The notes under the pieces were generated by a model. It saw only the letters and a program-made list of their open reading frames with translations. It was not told where the DNA came from and made no database searches. A program made the translations under genes and the position numbers. This document shows, piece after piece, positions 1-7,214 of a stretch of 8,149 bases of DNA (positions within the stretch are counted from its first letter, which is position 1; the number at the start of each line of letters is the position of its first letter). Where the stretch lies: NCBI GenBank assembly GCA_946538475.1, contig CAMNGN010000083.1, positions 1 through 8,149 of the forward strand, written 5' to 3'. The stretch is from an uncultured Blautia sp. (GTDB taxonomy: Bacteria; Bacillota; Clostridia; Lachnospirales; Lachnospiraceae).

Positions 1-445
1 TGAAGGTGCCGCGGATGAGCAGGGTGATGTACGCGATGATTCCGATCGCGGAGCCTGCTATCGTCTCTGCTGTCCTTCTCTGCGCAGCCCACACGATCTT
101 CTCGTATTCGTAGCGGCGTAGTTTTGGGCCTTTATTTCCCATGGAAAAGAGGGACAGACACAGCAGCACCCCGGCGACCAGGGCTGTCACGTATGGAACG
201 AGAAGCAAAGCTGTTCCTTCCATTCCGGTAGCCGGGAAGCAGCCTGCGGCAACGAAGAGCGCGGCTGACGCGCCCGCTATAGCCAGCAGGCGACGGCAGC
301 CGTCCTTGTATTCCTTCTCTCCTGAAGCGCACACCATGTATGTGCCGCTGTAGGCGTACCCGCCTTTTTCCTGCAGGGAGAAGGATTCCAGGTGTTTATA
401 TTTTCGCGGTGATTTCTTTGGTTTTTCTTCCGATCTTTTTTCCAT
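1..445 (-). CDS. Unrecognised membrane protein, N-terminal part (runs off left edge)
   Basis: The frame is open from an ATG at 445-443 to the window edge, giving 148 residues without a stop. The protein begins with a highly charged, lysine-rich cytoplasmic-looking stretch (residues 1-20, starting MEKRSEEKPKK). A soluble part follows, then hydrophobic segments at about residues 53-71, 79-102 and 128-144, with basic residues between them (for example KGPKLRRYEYEK at 106-117). This looks like an integral membrane protein with at least three helices. The start codon shares its A with the TGA stop of the upstream peptidase (TGATG). Only a weak purine run (GGAAAG) lies upstream, so translation probably depends on coupling to the peptidase. 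I do not recognise the family and propose no function. The reading frame is well supported by the hydrophobic pattern and the overlap, but the C-terminus is outside the window. Confidence 0.75.
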   Translation of the reverse strand, partial: MEKRSEEKPKKSPRKYKHLESFSLQEKGGYAYSGTYMVCASGEKEYKDGCRRLLAIAGASAALFVAAGCFPATGMEGTALLLVPYVTALVAGVLLCLSLFSMGNKGPKLRRYEYEKIVWAAQRRTAETIAGSAIGIIAYITLLIRGTF

Positions 446-2115
446 CAGATGCTGCTTTCCAGCCCGGAGACCACCTTGCGGATACAGCCGTCCTCGAAAG
501 GATTATCGAGACCGACTTCTTTCAGCAGATCGGTGAAGAAGCCCGATGCCGATAACTTGCAGAGCTTCAGATAGCTGTTCCAGGCCTCTTTGTAATTCTT
601 GTCCATCCATGCTTTGTACTGCAGGGCGTCCACCGATGCGATGCAGTAGTCGATGTAGTACAGCGGGTAGTTGAATATGTGGTGCTGTTTCTGCCAGAAG
701 GTGCCCTGTTCAAGGTAGGCGTTTCCGGTATAGTCCATGTGCGGGCGATACTGGCGCTCCAGGTCGAGCCATGCGGCGTTTCGCTGTGCCGGGGTCAGAC
801 CGGGATTGCTGTACACGATATCCTGGAATTCATCTACCATCGTACCGTAGGGGACGAAGATGACCGAGTCCTCAAAGTGCATCTGTACGTAGTCGTCGGC
901 GCGGTCCCCGAAGAAGTTCTTCATCCATGGTTCCGTAAAGAATTCCATCGACATGGAGTGAGTCTCTGCGGTCTCCATCGTGATGTCGGAGTGCTCTCTG
1001 ATCGGATCTTTGCCGGAGAGGAAGCCCTGGAAGGCGTGTCCGCATTCGTGGGTGATCACGTCCACGTCGCCGCTGGTTCCGTTGAAGTTCGCGAAGATGA
1101 ACGGGGAGTTATAGTCGGGCAGGTAGGTCATGTATCCGCCGGTCTTTTTGGTCTTGCGGCCTAGGACGTCAAAGAGGTCGTTTTCGCACATGAAGTCCAT
1201 GAACTCTCCTGTCTCCGGTGAGAGTTCTCTGTACATCTGTCTTCCTGCGGCAAGGATCTCTTCGGGGGTGCCGAAGGGAGCCGGATTCCCGTTCAGGAAG
1301 TAGACGCCTTCGTCGATGTAGGAGAGGCGTGAGATCCCTATTCTGTCTGCGCGGTGGTCATGAAGCTTTTCGGCGAACGGCACCAGGTCGCGTTTGACCT
1401 GTTTGCGGAATTCGGCGACCATGTTGCGGTCATAGCAGTTGCGCTGCATTCTGTCGTAGCCCAGGGGGAGGTAGTTGTCGTATCCGAGCTTCGCTGCCTG
1501 TGCGGTGCGGTTCTTTACCAGTCGGTCATATATGTCCTCGATCTCTTCCTGATTTTTAACGAAGAATTCGGTATATTTCTTCCACGCTTCGGCACGCACT
1601 GTGCGAACTTTGTTGTGGAGGTAGGGTGACATCAGGGAAAGGTTGAGCACTTCGCCGTCCCATGGGATCTGCGCTGAGGCCAGGATCTTGTTGTAGCGAG
1701 TGGTCAATGCGTTTTCTTCCTGCATCAGTTCTACCAGCTCGGGACGTGTAGCACGCATGGCGAGTTCCATGTTTTTGAACGCTACCGGGCCGATCTTTTC
1801 TTCCAGATACGGGCGGTACGGTGATTCGTACAGCTTTTTCTGGTAGTCTACGAGCATATTCTGAAGAACGGGTTTTTGTCCGTCGTAGAATTCGTTTTCG
1901 TCGCTGTAAAACTCATCCGACATATCGATATCGTGACGGATTTCTGCGATCGTAAAAAGCGTTGATACGTGGTCTGTGATCTTGTAGTACTTTTTGTGGA
2001 CCGCGAACTGCTCCTCACCGCTCTTTGCTTCGTCAAACTCTTTCATCAGTGCCGAAAAGTCTTTTTTCAGCTGCTCCATGTCTACCCTTTCGTAGGGCAT
2101 TTCCGAAAATTTCAT
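445..2115 (-). CDS. M3-family zinc oligoendopeptidase
   Basis: This is a cytoplasmic zinc metallopeptidase of the M3 (thimet/PepF-like) family, whose members cleave oligopeptides. The zinc site is visible: HECGH at residues 356-360 supplies two histidines and the catalytic glutamate, and E384 in the segment ETHSMSMEFF is the likely third ligand, 24 residues after H360. Family members place it about there. The preceding GTSGDVDVITHE and the later tyrosine-rich stretch (FNYPLYYIDY, 481-490) are also M3-like. The long helical N-terminal half, the 556-residue length and the opening MKFSEMPYERVD fit full-length clostridial M3 proteins that are not classical PepF. There is no signal peptide. The start is fixed by AAGGAG at 2128-2123, seven bases before the ATG. 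A 66-base palindromic element sits directly upstream. The natural substrate is unknown, and a role linked to the sugar genes is not evident. Confidence 0.95.
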   Translation of the reverse strand: MKFSEMPYERVDMEQLKKDFSALMKEFDEAKSGEEQFAVHKKYYKITDHVSTLFTIAEIRHDIDMSDEFYSDENEFYDGQKPVLQNMLVDYQKKLYESPYRPYLEEKIGPVAFKNMELAMRATRPELVELMQEENALTTRYNKILASAQIPWDGEVLNLSLMSPYLHNKVRTVRAEAWKKYTEFFVKNQEEIEDIYDRLVKNRTAQAAKLGYDNYLPLGYDRMQRNCYDRNMVAEFRKQVKRDLVPFAEKLHDHRADRIGISRLSYIDEGVYFLNGNPAPFGTPEEILAAGRQMYRELSPETGEFMDFMCENDLFDVLGRKTKKTGGYMTYLPDYNSPFIFANFNGTSGDVDVITHECGHAFQGFLSGKDPIREHSDITMETAETHSMSMEFFTEPWMKNFFGDRADDYVQMHFEDSVIFVPYGTMVDEFQDIVYSNPGLTPAQRNAAWLDLERQYRPHMDYTGNAYLEQGTFWQKQHHIFNYPLYYIDYCIASVDALQYKAWMDKNYKEAWNSYLKLCKLSASGFFTDLLKEVGLDNPFEDGCIRKVVSGLESSI

Positions 2116-2130
2116 CTGTTAACTCCTTCT

Positions 2131-2196
2131 TGAAACAGGGGAAGGTTCCTTGAGTCAAGGAACCTGTCCCCGTGCCTCAAGGAGCCTCCTGTTTCA
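2131..2196. repeat. REP-like palindromic element with two alternative 3' arms
   Basis: The core 2143-2165 is a perfect palindrome: arms AGGTTCCTTGA and TCAAGGAACCT around a single central G at 2154. A near-copy of the right arm, TCAAGGAGCCT, lies at 2177-2187 with one change. The outermost bases TGAAACAGG (2131-2139) and CCTGTTTCA (2188-2196) are exactly complementary. The left inner arm can therefore pair with the nearer copy, or with the farther copy while stacking on the outer stem. The GGAACCTGTCCCC block resembles dispersed REP-type palindromes found in clostridial and other genomes. That likeness is from memory and not searched. The element lies between the dehydrogenase stop and the peptidase ribosome binding site. 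On the minus strand no T-run follows it, so it is not a standard terminator for this operon. Confidence 0.8.
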
Positions 2197-2199
2197 TTT

Positions 2200-3240
2200 T
2201 TATATATGTATCTTCTTTCCGGTCTCCGCGGACTCTTTGGCGGCGAAGATCACTCTCATGGCTTTGAGAGCTTCTTTCCCGCTTGAGAGCGGCTCCCGGT
2301 TTTCAAGAATGCTGCTTACAAATTCGTCGATCACGCCGGTGTTGTTTCTGTCGCCGAGGGTCTGATCTTCGTTTTTGTAGAGTTTCTCGAGCTCATATTT
2401 TATCACTTCGCCGCCTTTCTGTTCAAGTATCAAAGAGTAATTATCGTCGTCGTAACAGCGAATAACTCCCTTGGTACCATAAATGACGGCTGAATTTTTT
2501 TCGTTTCCATAGAATGTCCAGCTGGCGTGCAGAATTCCGGTAACGCCGCTGTCTGTCTGCATCAGGCAGAAGGCATTGTCGTCCACCCCGATCGGGCTTC
2601 CGTCGGGATAGCATTTGTCCAGAGTGTTGATGATCGCGTAGACAGAGGTGATCGGCTCCTCGATCAGGTAGTGGATCAGGTCGGTTTTGTGGATACCGAG
2701 GTCAGCCATTGCGCCGAAGCCTGCCTGTTTTTTGTCGAAGAACCAGGTGTTTCCGGTGCCTGTCCAGACCTCCGGGCCGCCGTGGCCAAATTTCGTCTCA
2801 AAAGAGAGCACCTTTCCGATCGCGCCTTCTTTGATCAGCTCATGAGCTTTCTGATGAGCTTTTGCGTACCTTTGGTTATGCCCGATCATCAGGATCTTCC
2901 CGGTTCTCTCTGCCGCTTCTACCATTGCAATACACTCATCGAGAGTGACTGCCATCGGTTTTTCACACAGTACGTGTTTTCCTGCTTCCAGTGCCCGAAT
3001 GGTGATCTCTGCGTGCTGCGCGTTAGCTACACAGACACTCACCGCATCGATGTCAAGGGCGAGAAGTTCATCGACACTTGTGCAGCATTCTGCACCGTAC
3101 TCTTCTGCAAGTGCTTTCGCCCGGGTTTCATCTTTATCGTAAAAAGCGACGATCTCACAATTCCCGTTTTCGGCGTATTCCGGTGCGTGACGCACCTTTG
3201 TGATCATACCGCATCCGATGATTCCGACTCTGAGTTTCAT
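2200..3240 (-). CDS. Gfo/Idh/MocA-family NAD(P)-dependent oxidoreductase
   Basis: This is a cytoplasmic dehydrogenase of the Gfo/Idh/MocA family, which oxidises, reduces or epimerises sugars, sugar acids and inositols using a nicotinamide cofactor. The N-terminal Rossmann fold starts at once with VGIIGCGMI (5-13), followed by the strand EIVAFYDKD (29-37). The family motif CEKPMAV (92-98) carries the catalytic lysine K94. The second domain contains ADLGIHKTDLIHYL (179-192), where D180 and H184 match the conserved D-x-G-x-H substrate-site motif. The length of 346 residues is usual and the C-terminus looks complete. The ribosome binding site AAAGGAG is at 3257-3251, ten bases before the ATG. It lies 79 bases after the sugar permease gene, so it probably acts on the imported compound or a product of it. 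The sequence alone does not separate inositol dehydrogenase from other family activities. Confidence 0.94.
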   Translation of the reverse strand: MKLRVGIIGCGMITKVRHAPEYAENGNCEIVAFYDKDETRAKALAEEYGAECCTSVDELLALDIDAVSVCVANAQHAEITIRALEAGKHVLCEKPMAVTLDECIAMVEAAERTGKILMIGHNQRYAKAHQKAHELIKEGAIGKVLSFETKFGHGGPEVWTGTGNTWFFDKKQAGFGAMADLGIHKTDLIHYLIEEPITSVYAIINTLDKCYPDGSPIGVDDNAFCLMQTDSGVTGILHASWTFYGNEKNSAVIYGTKGVIRCYDDDNYSLILEQKGGEVIKYELEKLYKNEDQTLGDRNNTGVIDEFVSSILENREPLSSGKEALKAMRVIFAAKESAETGKKIHI

Positions 3241-3276
3241 GGGCTTCCCTCTCCTTTCATTTCAATATCAAATGTA

Positions 3277-3303
3277 AGCGGCAGACCGATGCCGGCTGCC
3301 GCT
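3277..3303 (-). promoter_or_regulatory. Intergenic hairpin between permease and dehydrogenase genes
   Basis: The arms AGCGGCAG (3277-3284) and CTGCCGCT (3296-3303) are perfectly complementary, with an 11-base loop. In minus-strand RNA the stem is followed by UACAUUUGAUAUU, which is not a solid U-run. It is therefore more likely an mRNA-stabilising or processing hairpin, or a leaky attenuator, than a full terminator. It could lower expression of the dehydrogenase relative to the transporter. The pairing is seen directly; the role is inferred. Confidence 0.45.
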
Positions 3304-3319
3304 GATTCGCAGCTATATA

Positions 3320-4324
3320 TTATTTGCTGAATCTCTCTTTGATCTTCGGTCCTGCAAGCTGGATCAGAATGACGACCAGAAGAATAATGCCTTTGATGGC
3401 ATCGTTGATCAGGGAGTCCATCTTGAGGGCTACGATGATCTTATCAATTACGGTGTAGGACATGGCGCCGAAAAGGATACCCAGGCATTTGCCGCGTCCG
3501 CCGCTCATGCTGATGCCGCCGAGCACTGCCGATGCGATCGCGTACATCTCGTTGCTTTTTCCCGTCGTTGCCGGGTCGGAGGATGCGTTCATGGCGATCC
3601 AGAGGAAGGCCGCTGCGCCTACGAGAGCTCCGGTGATGATGAACACGACGGTCTTCATCAGGTTGACATTGATACCGTTCATGGCAGCGCCTTTTTCGTT
3701 GCTGCCGATCGCGTATACTTTTTTTCCGAATTTGGTGCTTGTGGTGATGTAGGTGAACAGAACAACGACCAGGATCAGCACGATACCTACGATCGGAACC
3801 TTGGCCACTTTACCGTTTCCGAAGCCGTAGAAGGTCTGATAGGAGTCGAGGCTGTTGATCATACGGTAGACCGAGCTGCCGCCGCCGCAAAGTTCTTTCG
3901 GGAATACCTGGCAGAAGTACTGGGCGAATGAGCGGTAGATCAGCATAGTAGCAAGAGTAACGATGAACGCGGGCATTTTTACATAACCTACCAGAACTCC
4001 GTTAACCGCACCGCATACCGCACCGAATCCCAGGCAGAAAAGGAGGGTTACGAATATACTGCCGGTAATGTTGTAAATAATAACGGCAAACCCGCTGTTC
4101 AGGGCCAGCATGGAGCCGACCGAAAGATCGATCTCACCGGTGATGCACACCATGCCCATGCCGATGCCGATGATACCGATGACCGCCGAGTGTCTCAGAA
4201 TGTTCATCACTCCGTTCAGGGTAAGGCCGTGCGAAGTGATCGCGTATACCGCAAAAATCGCGATAAAAACCAATATGAAGCTGTATTGGGAAACAAATTT
4301 CCCAAATGAATTTTTCTTAACCAT
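3320..4324 (-). CDS. CUT2-type sugar ABC transporter permease (RbsC-like)
   Basis: This is the membrane channel subunit of a ribose/galactose-type (CUT2, branched-chain permease superfamily) importer. It works as a dimer with the ATPase encoded just upstream. The protein is almost wholly hydrophobic, with roughly 8-10 membrane segments over 334 residues, a normal length. Hallmarks visible are EIDLSVGS (64-71), the cytoplasmic loop GSNEKGAAMNGI (207-218) matching the ATPase-contact region of RbsC-like permeases, and YAIASAVLGGISMSGGRG (261-278) near the C-terminus. The tail is basic (IKERFSK). The ribosome binding site GGGAGG lies in the 19-base gap after the ATPase stop, nine bases before the ATG, so the two genes are surely co-transcribed. 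The substrate class is a monosaccharide or polyol; the exact sugar cannot be read from this subunit. Confidence 0.95.
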   Translation of the reverse strand: MVKKNSFGKFVSQYSFILVFIAIFAVYAITSHGLTLNGVMNILRHSAVIGIIGIGMGMVCITGEIDLSVGSMLALNSGFAVIIYNITGSIFVTLLFCLGFGAVCGAVNGVLVGYVKMPAFIVTLATMLIYRSFAQYFCQVFPKELCGGGSSVYRMINSLDSYQTFYGFGNGKVAKVPIVGIVLILVVVLFTYITTSTKFGKKVYAIGSNEKGAAMNGINVNLMKTVVFIITGALVGAAAFLWIAMNASSDPATTGKSNEMYAIASAVLGGISMSGGRGKCLGILFGAMSYTVIDKIIVALKMDSLINDAIKGIILLVVILIQLAGPKIKERFSK

Positions 4325-4343
4325 CTTTTATTTCCTCCCGCTC

Positions 4344-5831
4344 TCACGCTATGCCTGCCGCATTTGTCGAATAGTACATCACCGTCTGATCATCCAGTTC
4401 GCTGTGCTCCAGGATCTTGACGATCTTTCCTTCGTAGAAGACTGCACAGTAGTCGGCGATCTTCTGCAGCTCGGGGATCTCCAGCGTGTTGATCAGAATC
4501 GTTCTGCCTTCCCCTGCCATCTTCAGGATCAGCTTATATATCTCCGCTTTCGCTCCGACGTCGATACCCTGTGTGGGGTTGTCGAGCAGCAGAATGTCCG
4601 CGTTGGTGTTAAGCCATCTGGCCAGAAAGACTTTCTGCTGATTGCCGCCCGAAAGCGAGAGGATGGAGTCGCTGCTGTCCTGCGCTTTGATGTTCAGCAT
4701 CTTACGGTAGTTTTCGTACTTCTGCTGCTCTTCTTTTTTGTTGATCGCAAATTTTCCGGCTGAGAGCGTGTGCTCCGCCAGATACATGTTCTCGAGAAGA
4801 GACATATCGGGGATGACCGAGTTTTCTTTTCTGTTGGAAGCCAGCATGGCGATTCCCGCCTTCATTGCTCGGTGCGTTGAGTGCGGCTGTACATGGATCC
4901 CGTTTGCCTCAAGGGTGCCGTGGGTCGCACGCGTCACACCGAACATGCACTGCATGAGTTCGGAACTGCCTGCACCCTGAAGACCGGTGAGGCCTACGAT
5001 CTGCCCGCGTTTCACTTCCAGATTGATGTTTTCGAATCCGGGGCCCGTATAATCGGTGAGTTTCAGGATCACATCGCCGGTCTTTCTGGTCTCATAGATA
5101 TCCTTGAAGGACATCGTATTGCCCACCAGCAGGTTTGTGATCTCCTCGGGCGTGATGTCCGCTATGTTTCCGGATGCGATATATTCACCGTTTCTCAGGA
5201 CGGTATAGCGGTCCGAAATGCGGAAGATCTCGGGCATTTTGTGCGAGATAAAAATAAATGATGTGCCTGTCTTTTTGAGGTTTTCGATGATCTGAAACAG
5301 ATGATCGATCTCGTCGTTGTTGAGTGCGGTGGTCGGTTCGTCTAAAATCAGGAGTTTCGCCTCAAAAAAGAGTGCTTTGGAGATCTCCAGCAGCTGCTTT
5401 TCGCTGGTCTTCAGGTCCTCGACCATCTCTTCCGGATCGATCGATACATCCAGCCGTTCAAAAAGCTCACGGCATTTTGCGATCATGCCGCGCTTGTCGC
5501 AGCGTCCGAACCTGTTTACGATCTCTTTGTTCAGGAAAATATTCTCCCAGACCGTCATGTCGTTGAACAGATTGAGTTCCTGATGGACGAAAGCGATGCC
5601 CGCGTCCTCCGAGCCCTTGATCGAGGTGTGCGCAAGGTTCTTTCCGTCGAAAGTCACCGTGCCCGCATCCAGAGGGTGTACACCTGTCAGAACATTCATC
5701 AAAGTGGATTTTCCGGCGCCGTTCTCGCCGAGAAGCGCATGTACTTCGCCTCTTTCCACCTCAAGCTGAACATCCTTAAGAACAGGCACCCCGTTAAAGG
5801 CTTTATCGATATTTTTCATTTCCAGCAGCAT
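4344..5831 (-). CDS. CUT2-type sugar ABC transporter ATP-binding protein (RbsA/MglA-like, two NBDs)
   Basis: This is the cytoplasmic motor of the sugar importer, with two fused nucleotide-binding domains in 495 residues. Domain 1 has Walker A GENGAGKST (35-43), Q-loop Q84, Walker B LLILDEP (160-166, catalytic E165) and switch H197, but its signature position reads LKTSEKQ (140-146) instead of an LSGGQ-type motif. Domain 2 has an intact signature LSGGNQQK (393-400). However, its Walker A is GLQGAGSS (283-290) without the lysine, its Walker B ends LLLDNP (414-419) with N418 in place of the catalytic glutamate, and it has no switch histidine around INTLEIPEL (447-455). A degenerate second domain is usual for RbsA/MglA-type proteins. 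The start is set by AGGGAGG nine bases upstream; the next methionine (M5) fits less well. It is preceded by a 115-base gap holding a GC-rich hairpin. Confidence 0.95.
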   Translation of the reverse strand: MLLEMKNIDKAFNGVPVLKDVQLEVERGEVHALLGENGAGKSTLMNVLTGVHPLDAGTVTFDGKNLAHTSIKGSEDAGIAFVHQELNLFNDMTVWENIFLNKEIVNRFGRCDKRGMIAKCRELFERLDVSIDPEEMVEDLKTSEKQLLEISKALFFEAKLLILDEPTTALNNDEIDHLFQIIENLKKTGTSFIFISHKMPEIFRISDRYTVLRNGEYIASGNIADITPEEITNLLVGNTMSFKDIYETRKTGDVILKLTDYTGPGFENINLEVKRGQIVGLTGLQGAGSSELMQCMFGVTRATHGTLEANGIHVQPHSTHRAMKAGIAMLASNRKENSVIPDMSLLENMYLAEHTLSAGKFAINKKEEQQKYENYRKMLNIKAQDSSDSILSLSGGNQQKVFLARWLNTNADILLLDNPTQGIDVGAKAEIYKLILKMAGEGRTILINTLEIPELQKIADYCAVFYEGKIVKILEHSELDDQTVMYYSTNAAGIA

Positions 5832-5867
5832 TTGCGGAAGCCTCCCTGTCTCTTTTTAACTCAATAA

Positions 5868-5892
5868 GGACCGCCGCTTGGCGCGGCGGCCC
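5868..5892 (-). promoter_or_regulatory. GC-rich hairpin between binding-protein and ATPase genes
   Basis: The arms 5868-5877 and 5883-5892 form a 10-base-pair GC-rich stem with a five-base loop. One position is a G-U pair in minus-strand RNA but an A-C mismatch in plus-strand RNA, so the fold suits the minus transcript. In that direction it is followed by UUAUUGAGUUAAAAAG, an interrupted U-rich run. It is probably a partial terminator and a 3' stabiliser for the binding-protein message. Such hairpins are a common way to make binding protein in excess over the transporter subunits. Confidence 0.65.
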
Positions 5893-5946
5893 TCATCATC
5901 TTATTTTGTTTCTCTCTTTTCAGAAGAGTGACCGATCGTCTGTTTA

Positions 5947-6999
5947 TCAGAAGGACGGATAGTCATCAACGTTCTCTGAAGTGACGTTCTCGCATGCGAT
6001 CACGTGATCCTGCTCAACCTCTTCGCCGTTCAGATAGTCAACCATATCCTGGATAGCTGTCTGGATCATTGCCGGGCTGTAGGTTACGGAGCAGAGGCCG
6101 CTGAAGCTTGCTGCCAGATCTGCATAGGAGTTGCCGCGAAGAACTTCATAATACTCATCAAGGCCGCCGCAGCCTGTCATAGCCGGAGCATTGCCAAGGA
6201 ATGTTTCTTTTACGCTGTCGTCGATTCCACCGCCGTTAAGAGCTTCAAGGATACCCATTGCCAGCTCGTCATCCTCTGCGTAGAACCATTTGATCTCTGC
6301 GTTGGAAGCATCGCCCATGAGAGACTCGAAGGATGTCTTTGTGTCGGAACGGCTCCAGTTCATAGCGCCTGAATAGGTGATGTTTGCAAGGTCTTCTTCG
6401 CTCCACTTGAGGTCGTCTGCGATGGTCTCGCCGTTGAACTCTATAGCGCCGGTCAGATAGTCGACAAAGCCCTGATCACGGAGTGTGGTAACAGAGGAGG
6501 TGTCTCCTTCATATACATATACTGCGTCGCCCGGCTGCATGCCAAGGGATACGAAGTATGCTGCGGAACCTGCGCCGATACCGCTGTTGTCGCCCTTAAC
6601 GTTGGAAACTGCTGTGTCGGCAACCGCATCGATGATACGGTCGAATGCGACATAGGGAACCTCTGCATCGACGATCTGCTGAATAGCGGACTGTACAGTG
6701 TCATCAAGAGGCATAACTACGATTGCAATGTTGCTTGTATCGCCTGCCAGGATGTCCTCGATCTGGGTGATCTGATCGGATGCGCTGGCTGCTGTGATAA
6801 CTTCTGCGGTGTAGGTGCCTTCTGCGTTCAGCTCTTCCGCTTTTTCTTTTGCGAAAGTTGCAACGGAACCTGTCCAGCCGTGATCTTCAGAGGCGGTAAG
6901 GACATAGATGTGTGTCGCGTCGTCAGCCATTGCGGGAACACCGAGGCCGAGAACCATAGCAGTAGTCATAGCGCATGCCAAAACCTTTTTCATTTTCAT
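5947..6999 (-). CDS. Sugar ABC transporter substrate-binding protein (periplasmic-binding type I)
   Basis: This is an extracytoplasmic binding protein that captures a sugar or polyol and delivers it to the permease. It has a signal peptide (MKMKKVLACAMTTAMVLGLG) ending in AMA at 23-25, a good signal peptidase I site before D26. The mature part follows the ribose-binding-protein pattern: strand IYVLTASEDHGW (31-42), VVMPLDD (94-100), AFDRII (118-123), and the hinge-region AEDDELAMGILEAL (241-254), matching the D-E-x-A-x-G block of the family. The length of 350 is typical. It is the first gene of the operon, as usual. The ribosome binding site TGGAGGT is seven bases before the ATG. It is unusual for a Gram-positive host because no lipobox cysteine follows the hydrophobic core; the VLAC at residues 6-9 comes too early. 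The ligand is not identifiable. Confidence 0.93.
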   Translation of the reverse strand: MKMKKVLACAMTTAMVLGLGVPAMADDATHIYVLTASEDHGWTGSVATFAKEKAEELNAEGTYTAEVITAASASDQITQIEDILAGDTSNIAIVVMPLDDTVQSAIQQIVDAEVPYVAFDRIIDAVADTAVSNVKGDNSGIGAGSAAYFVSLGMQPGDAVYVYEGDTSSVTTLRDQGFVDYLTGAIEFNGETIADDLKWSEEDLANITYSGAMNWSRSDTKTSFESLMGDASNAEIKWFYAEDDELAMGILEALNGGGIDDSVKETFLGNAPAMTGCGGLDEYYEVLRGNSYADLAASFSGLCSVTYSPAMIQTAIQDMVDYLNGEEVEQDHVIACENVTSENVDDYPSF

Positions 7000-7184
7000 T
7001 AGAATACCTCCATTCCAGATGTTTATGTTGATATATGTATTTTACCGTAGCGATGTTAAAAAGTCTTTCCTTAAATAGCCCTGTTTTTTGGCATTTTTTG
7101 ACCGGATTCTGCTCAATATTTGTTCTTTTCATTTTTAGAGCAAAAATCAATCATTCTAATTTATCTTTTTTTGATTTTCCTGAC

Positions 7185-7214
7185 ATTATTCAGAAGGAAC
7201 CCGATGATCATCAA
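7185..7214 (-). promoter_or_regulatory. Candidate promoter of the sugar-transport operon
   Basis: Read on the minus strand, TTGATG (7214-7209) and AATAAT (7190-7185) are separated by 18 bases, matching sigma-A elements with two and one mismatches. This would give a leader of about 180 bases before the binding-protein gene. A second possible -10, TAAAAT at 7044-7039, is nearer the gene but lacks a convincing -35. The choice is weak; a promoter must lie in this region because the operon starts here and the neighbour is divergent. Confidence 0.25.

Noticed and set aside
2131..2196. Palindromic element as an intrinsic terminator of the sugar operon
   Set aside because: On the minus strand the stem is followed by AGAAGGAGTT and not a T-run. 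A T-rich run exists only on the plus-strand side, where no gene precedes it.
2527..3330. Long plus-strand frame of 267 codons opposite the dehydrogenase gene
   Set aside because: It is antisense to a clearly identified gene, and its translation is cysteine- and histidine-rich with no recognisable domain.
6973..6984. VLAC at residues 6-9 of the binding protein as a lipobox
   Set aside because: It falls before the hydrophobic core of the signal peptide, leaving too few residues for a membrane-spanning segment; the later AMA site fits better.
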